NCBI GenBank assembly: GCA_947630885.1
Contig: CANRJI010000070.1
Location: 1 to 5,168 of the forward strand
Length of the DNA: 5,168 bases
Direction of reading: 5' to 3'
Source of the DNA: an uncultured Bacilli bacterium
GTDB taxonomy: Bacteria; Bacillota_I; Bacilli_A; RF39; UBA660
Under the pieces are notes generated by a model that saw only the letters and a list, made by a program, of their open reading frames with translations, searched no databases and had not been told where the DNA came from. Positions 3,786-5,168 of this stretch are shown piece by piece. Position numbers and translations under genes: made by a program. How positions within the stretch are numbered: position 1 is the first letter of the stretch; each line of letters starts with the position of its first letter.

Positions 3786-5003
3786 TTATTTATTGACTTT
3801 AATAATAATTTGATACTCTTGAGGATTATCTATTTCTTGGACTTCAGCATTATATCCAAGTTTTTTCATTTCTTCGACAGAATCATTTACTACTTTAATG
3901 GCAGTTGCTAGTTTAATTTTTAACAAACTACTCTCAGCTGAATTATTATTTTCATTATCAGAAAGTTTTTCCTCTTCATTTAAACTAGTAAAATTATCAA
4001 TATTAGGAAGTTCAACTACTGGAATATCTACTTTAGGTGGGAGCTCTGAATCTGGTACAGGAGCTTCAACTGGCTGATTAGGCAAATCAGAGCCTTTAGC
4101 ATCATTTAGACTTGTTATGTCAACAAAGTCAACATTATTACTTTGAGCATAAACATTGGGATTTTCTGGTTTACCAGGGGCAGGGCTTTGTGGCTCTCCT
4201 ACTTTAACTTCCTCTACTTTAGAAAAAGGCATATTTACTTCTAATTCTACTGGGTTAGGAATTTCCTCTTTAACTTCTTCAGCAGAAGGTACTACAAGAG
4301 GAATAGGTGTAACTTCGTTATTATTTGAAAGGCCTTCAGTAGAAGCAGTAGGAGTGTCTACTGATGGTTCTGATTTAACTGGGGATACATCTTTATTAAT
4401 TCCTAAAACGTTTTTGATATAATCATCAGTATCTCTAACATTCATTCTTTCACTTATTATTTTATTTAATACTTCTTTCTGTTTATCTTCATCTTTTATT
4501 TGAAGTAAGCACCTAGCATGTCTTTCAGATATTAAGTTATTCATAAGGGCCATTTGAACTTCATTAGTTAAACTTAAAAGACGCATCTTATTAGCTACAG
4601 TCGACTGTGCTTTACCCATCCTCTTTGCCAATTCTTCTTGTGTCATACTGCCCATTTCTTGGATTTTTTGATATGACTTAGCTTCTTCGATAGCTGACAA
4701 GTCTTTTCTTTGAATATTTTCAATTAAGGCTAATATAGCACTTGTCTGATCATCCATTGAGCCAACGATAGCAGGAACTTCTGTTAAACCCGCAATAGTC
4801 GCAGCTTTATATCTTCTTTCACCAGCGATTATTTCATATTTATTGCCTAAATCACGAAGAATTAAGGGCTGAATAATTCCATGTTGTTTTATGGAATCGG
4901 CTAATTCGTTAAGAGCCTCTTCATCAAAAGCAAGTCGTGGTTGAAATCTATTAGGAATGATATCAGTTAGTCTAACCATAACTACTTCTTTATTCATCTT
5001 CAT
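3786..5003 (-). CDS. noc: Noc-type ParB-family nucleoid occlusion/partition protein with long linker
   Basis: This is a 405-residue DNA-binding CTPase-fold protein of the ParB/Noc family. The N-terminal ParB domain (about 6-98) has PNRFQPR (17-23), GIIQPL (42-47), the nucleotide-binding GERRYKAA (61-68) and ENIQRKDLSAIEEA (95-108). The helix-turn-helix (about 119-165) reads MTQEELAKRMGKAQSTVANK and then ISERHAR. The STVANK and ERHAR pieces resemble B. subtilis Noc more than Spo0J, as does the C-terminal dimerisation segment (about 360-405) ending YQIIIKV. Noc binds scattered chromosomal sites and blocks division over the nucleoid. Two oddities: residues 205-358 form a Pro/Glu/Val/Asn-rich, probably disordered linker, making the protein about 120 residues longer than Bacillus Noc (about 283), and the N-terminal membrane-binding amphipathic helix of Noc is absent. 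ATG 5003 is chosen because GAGGG (5016-5012) lies 8 nt upstream; the GTG at 5012 overlaps that site. No parA is adjacent. A Spo0J-like role cannot be excluded. Confidence 0.9.
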   Translation of the reverse strand: MKMNKEVVMVRLTDIIPNRFQPRLAFDEEALNELADSIKQHGIIQPLILRDLGNKYEIIAGERRYKAATIAGLTEVPAIVGSMDDQTSAILALIENIQRKDLSAIEEAKSYQKIQEMGSMTQEELAKRMGKAQSTVANKMRLLSLTNEVQMALMNNLISERHARCLLQIKDEDKQKEVLNKIISERMNVRDTDDYIKNVLGINKDVSPVKSEPSVDTPTASTEGLSNNNEVTPIPLVVPSAEEVKEEIPNPVELEVNMPFSKVEEVKVGEPQSPAPGKPENPNVYAQSNNVDFVDITSLNDAKGSDLPNQPVEAPVPDSELPPKVDIPVVELPNIDNFTSLNEEEKLSDNENNNSAESSLLKIKLATAIKVVNDSVEEMKKLGYNAEVQEIDNPQEYQIIIKVNK

Positions 5004-5046
5004 TTTATACACCCTCTTTTTATTTCTTTTTTCCTACTCTAATATA

Positions 5047-5075
5047 ATGATACTATAATTTTTTGGTTTTTTCAA
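5047..5075 (-). promoter_or_regulatory. σA-type promoter of noc
   Basis: On the minus strand TTGAAA (5075-5070), a 17-bp spacer and TATCAT (5052-5047), five of six matches at each element. The predicted start near 5040 leaves a leader of about 37 nt containing the Shine-Dalgarno at 5012-5018. A second TATAAT (5153-5148) lies upstream, but its -35 region falls outside the window. Confidence 0.72.
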
Positions 5076-5168
5076 GTCGTTTATAAATTTTTCAGTAAAA
5101 TAGAATAAAAATTTTTCGCAATGACGATGGCATTAAAGGTCACTTAAATTATATTAATATTATGTTAC
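5076..5168. other. Intergenic AT-rich stretch with a short A/T-tract direct repeat
   Basis: No gene is visible: all three minus-strand frames contain stops near the edge, and the only plus-strand ATG frames are a few codons long. AAATTTTTC occurs twice (5085-5093 and 5109-5117), 24 bp apart, directly upstream of the noc -35. Such tracts can bend DNA or act as an UP element for RNA polymerase, but in DNA this AT-rich they may be chance. I see no rho-independent terminator, parS or Noc-binding site here. Confidence 0.4.

Noticed and set aside
4156..4422. 88-codon plus-strand open frame rich in Gly, Ser and Thr
   Set aside because: Mirror of the Pro/Glu/Val-rich linker of the Noc-like protein; composition follows from that.
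5114..5136. Weak hairpin around AATG...CATT as terminator of an upstream gene
   Set aside because: Only four clean pairs with mismatches and no proper T-run directly after the stem.
1..5168. parS or Noc-binding palindromes, CRISPR repeats, tRNA genes, insertion sequences
   Set aside because: Looked for by eye on both strands; none found.

Overview
The window is AT-rich DNA from a low-GC Firmicute. The N-terminal start of a lipoteichoic-acid-synthase-like gene, a Gram-positive-type Noc and the sporulation signal gene spoIIR point to the class Bacilli. A little-cultured, Mollicutes-related gut lineage is my best guess, but the sequence does not prove it. The standard genetic code fits: Trp is TGG in spoIIR, and a TGA ends one gene where reading through would run into the next. 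All six genes lie on the minus strand, so transcription runs from right to left.

In transcription order the layout is as follows. A σA-type promoter (5047-5075) drives a Noc-type ParB protein (3786-5003) with an unusually long Pro/acidic linker. The gene ends in a hairpin plus T-run (3734-3773) that is also the leader of the next gene, spoIIR (3212-3733). spoIIR is followed after 24 bp by an MntP-family membrane protein (2645-3187). A new σA-type promoter (2582-2610), whose -35 lies in an 8-bp inverted repeat, drives murA (1300-2550) and, 22 bp later, a membrane-anchored SGNH-fold protein (597-1277) that appears to have lost its catalytic triad. A promoter whose extended -10 contains the stop codon of that gene drives rpmE (329-538), which has its own terminator (307-330). 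A further extended -10 promoter (276-304) drives the partial LtaS-like gene that runs off the left edge (1-256).

In function, the window combines chromosome/nucleoid organisation (noc), forespore-to-mother-cell signalling (spoIIR), manganese export (mntP), peptidoglycan precursor synthesis (murA), probable envelope proteins (SGNH, LtaS-like) and a ribosomal protein (rpmE). The grouping of spoIIR, mntP, a murA copy and rpmE resembles a compacted form of the rpmE-spoIIR region of Bacillus subtilis.

I found no mobile element, CRISPR array, tRNA or rRNA, and no clearly new multi-gene system. The most interesting points are the noc/spoIIR junction, where terminator, sequestered ribosome binding site and a possible forespore promoter overlap, and the apparent SGNH pseudoenzyme next to murA.
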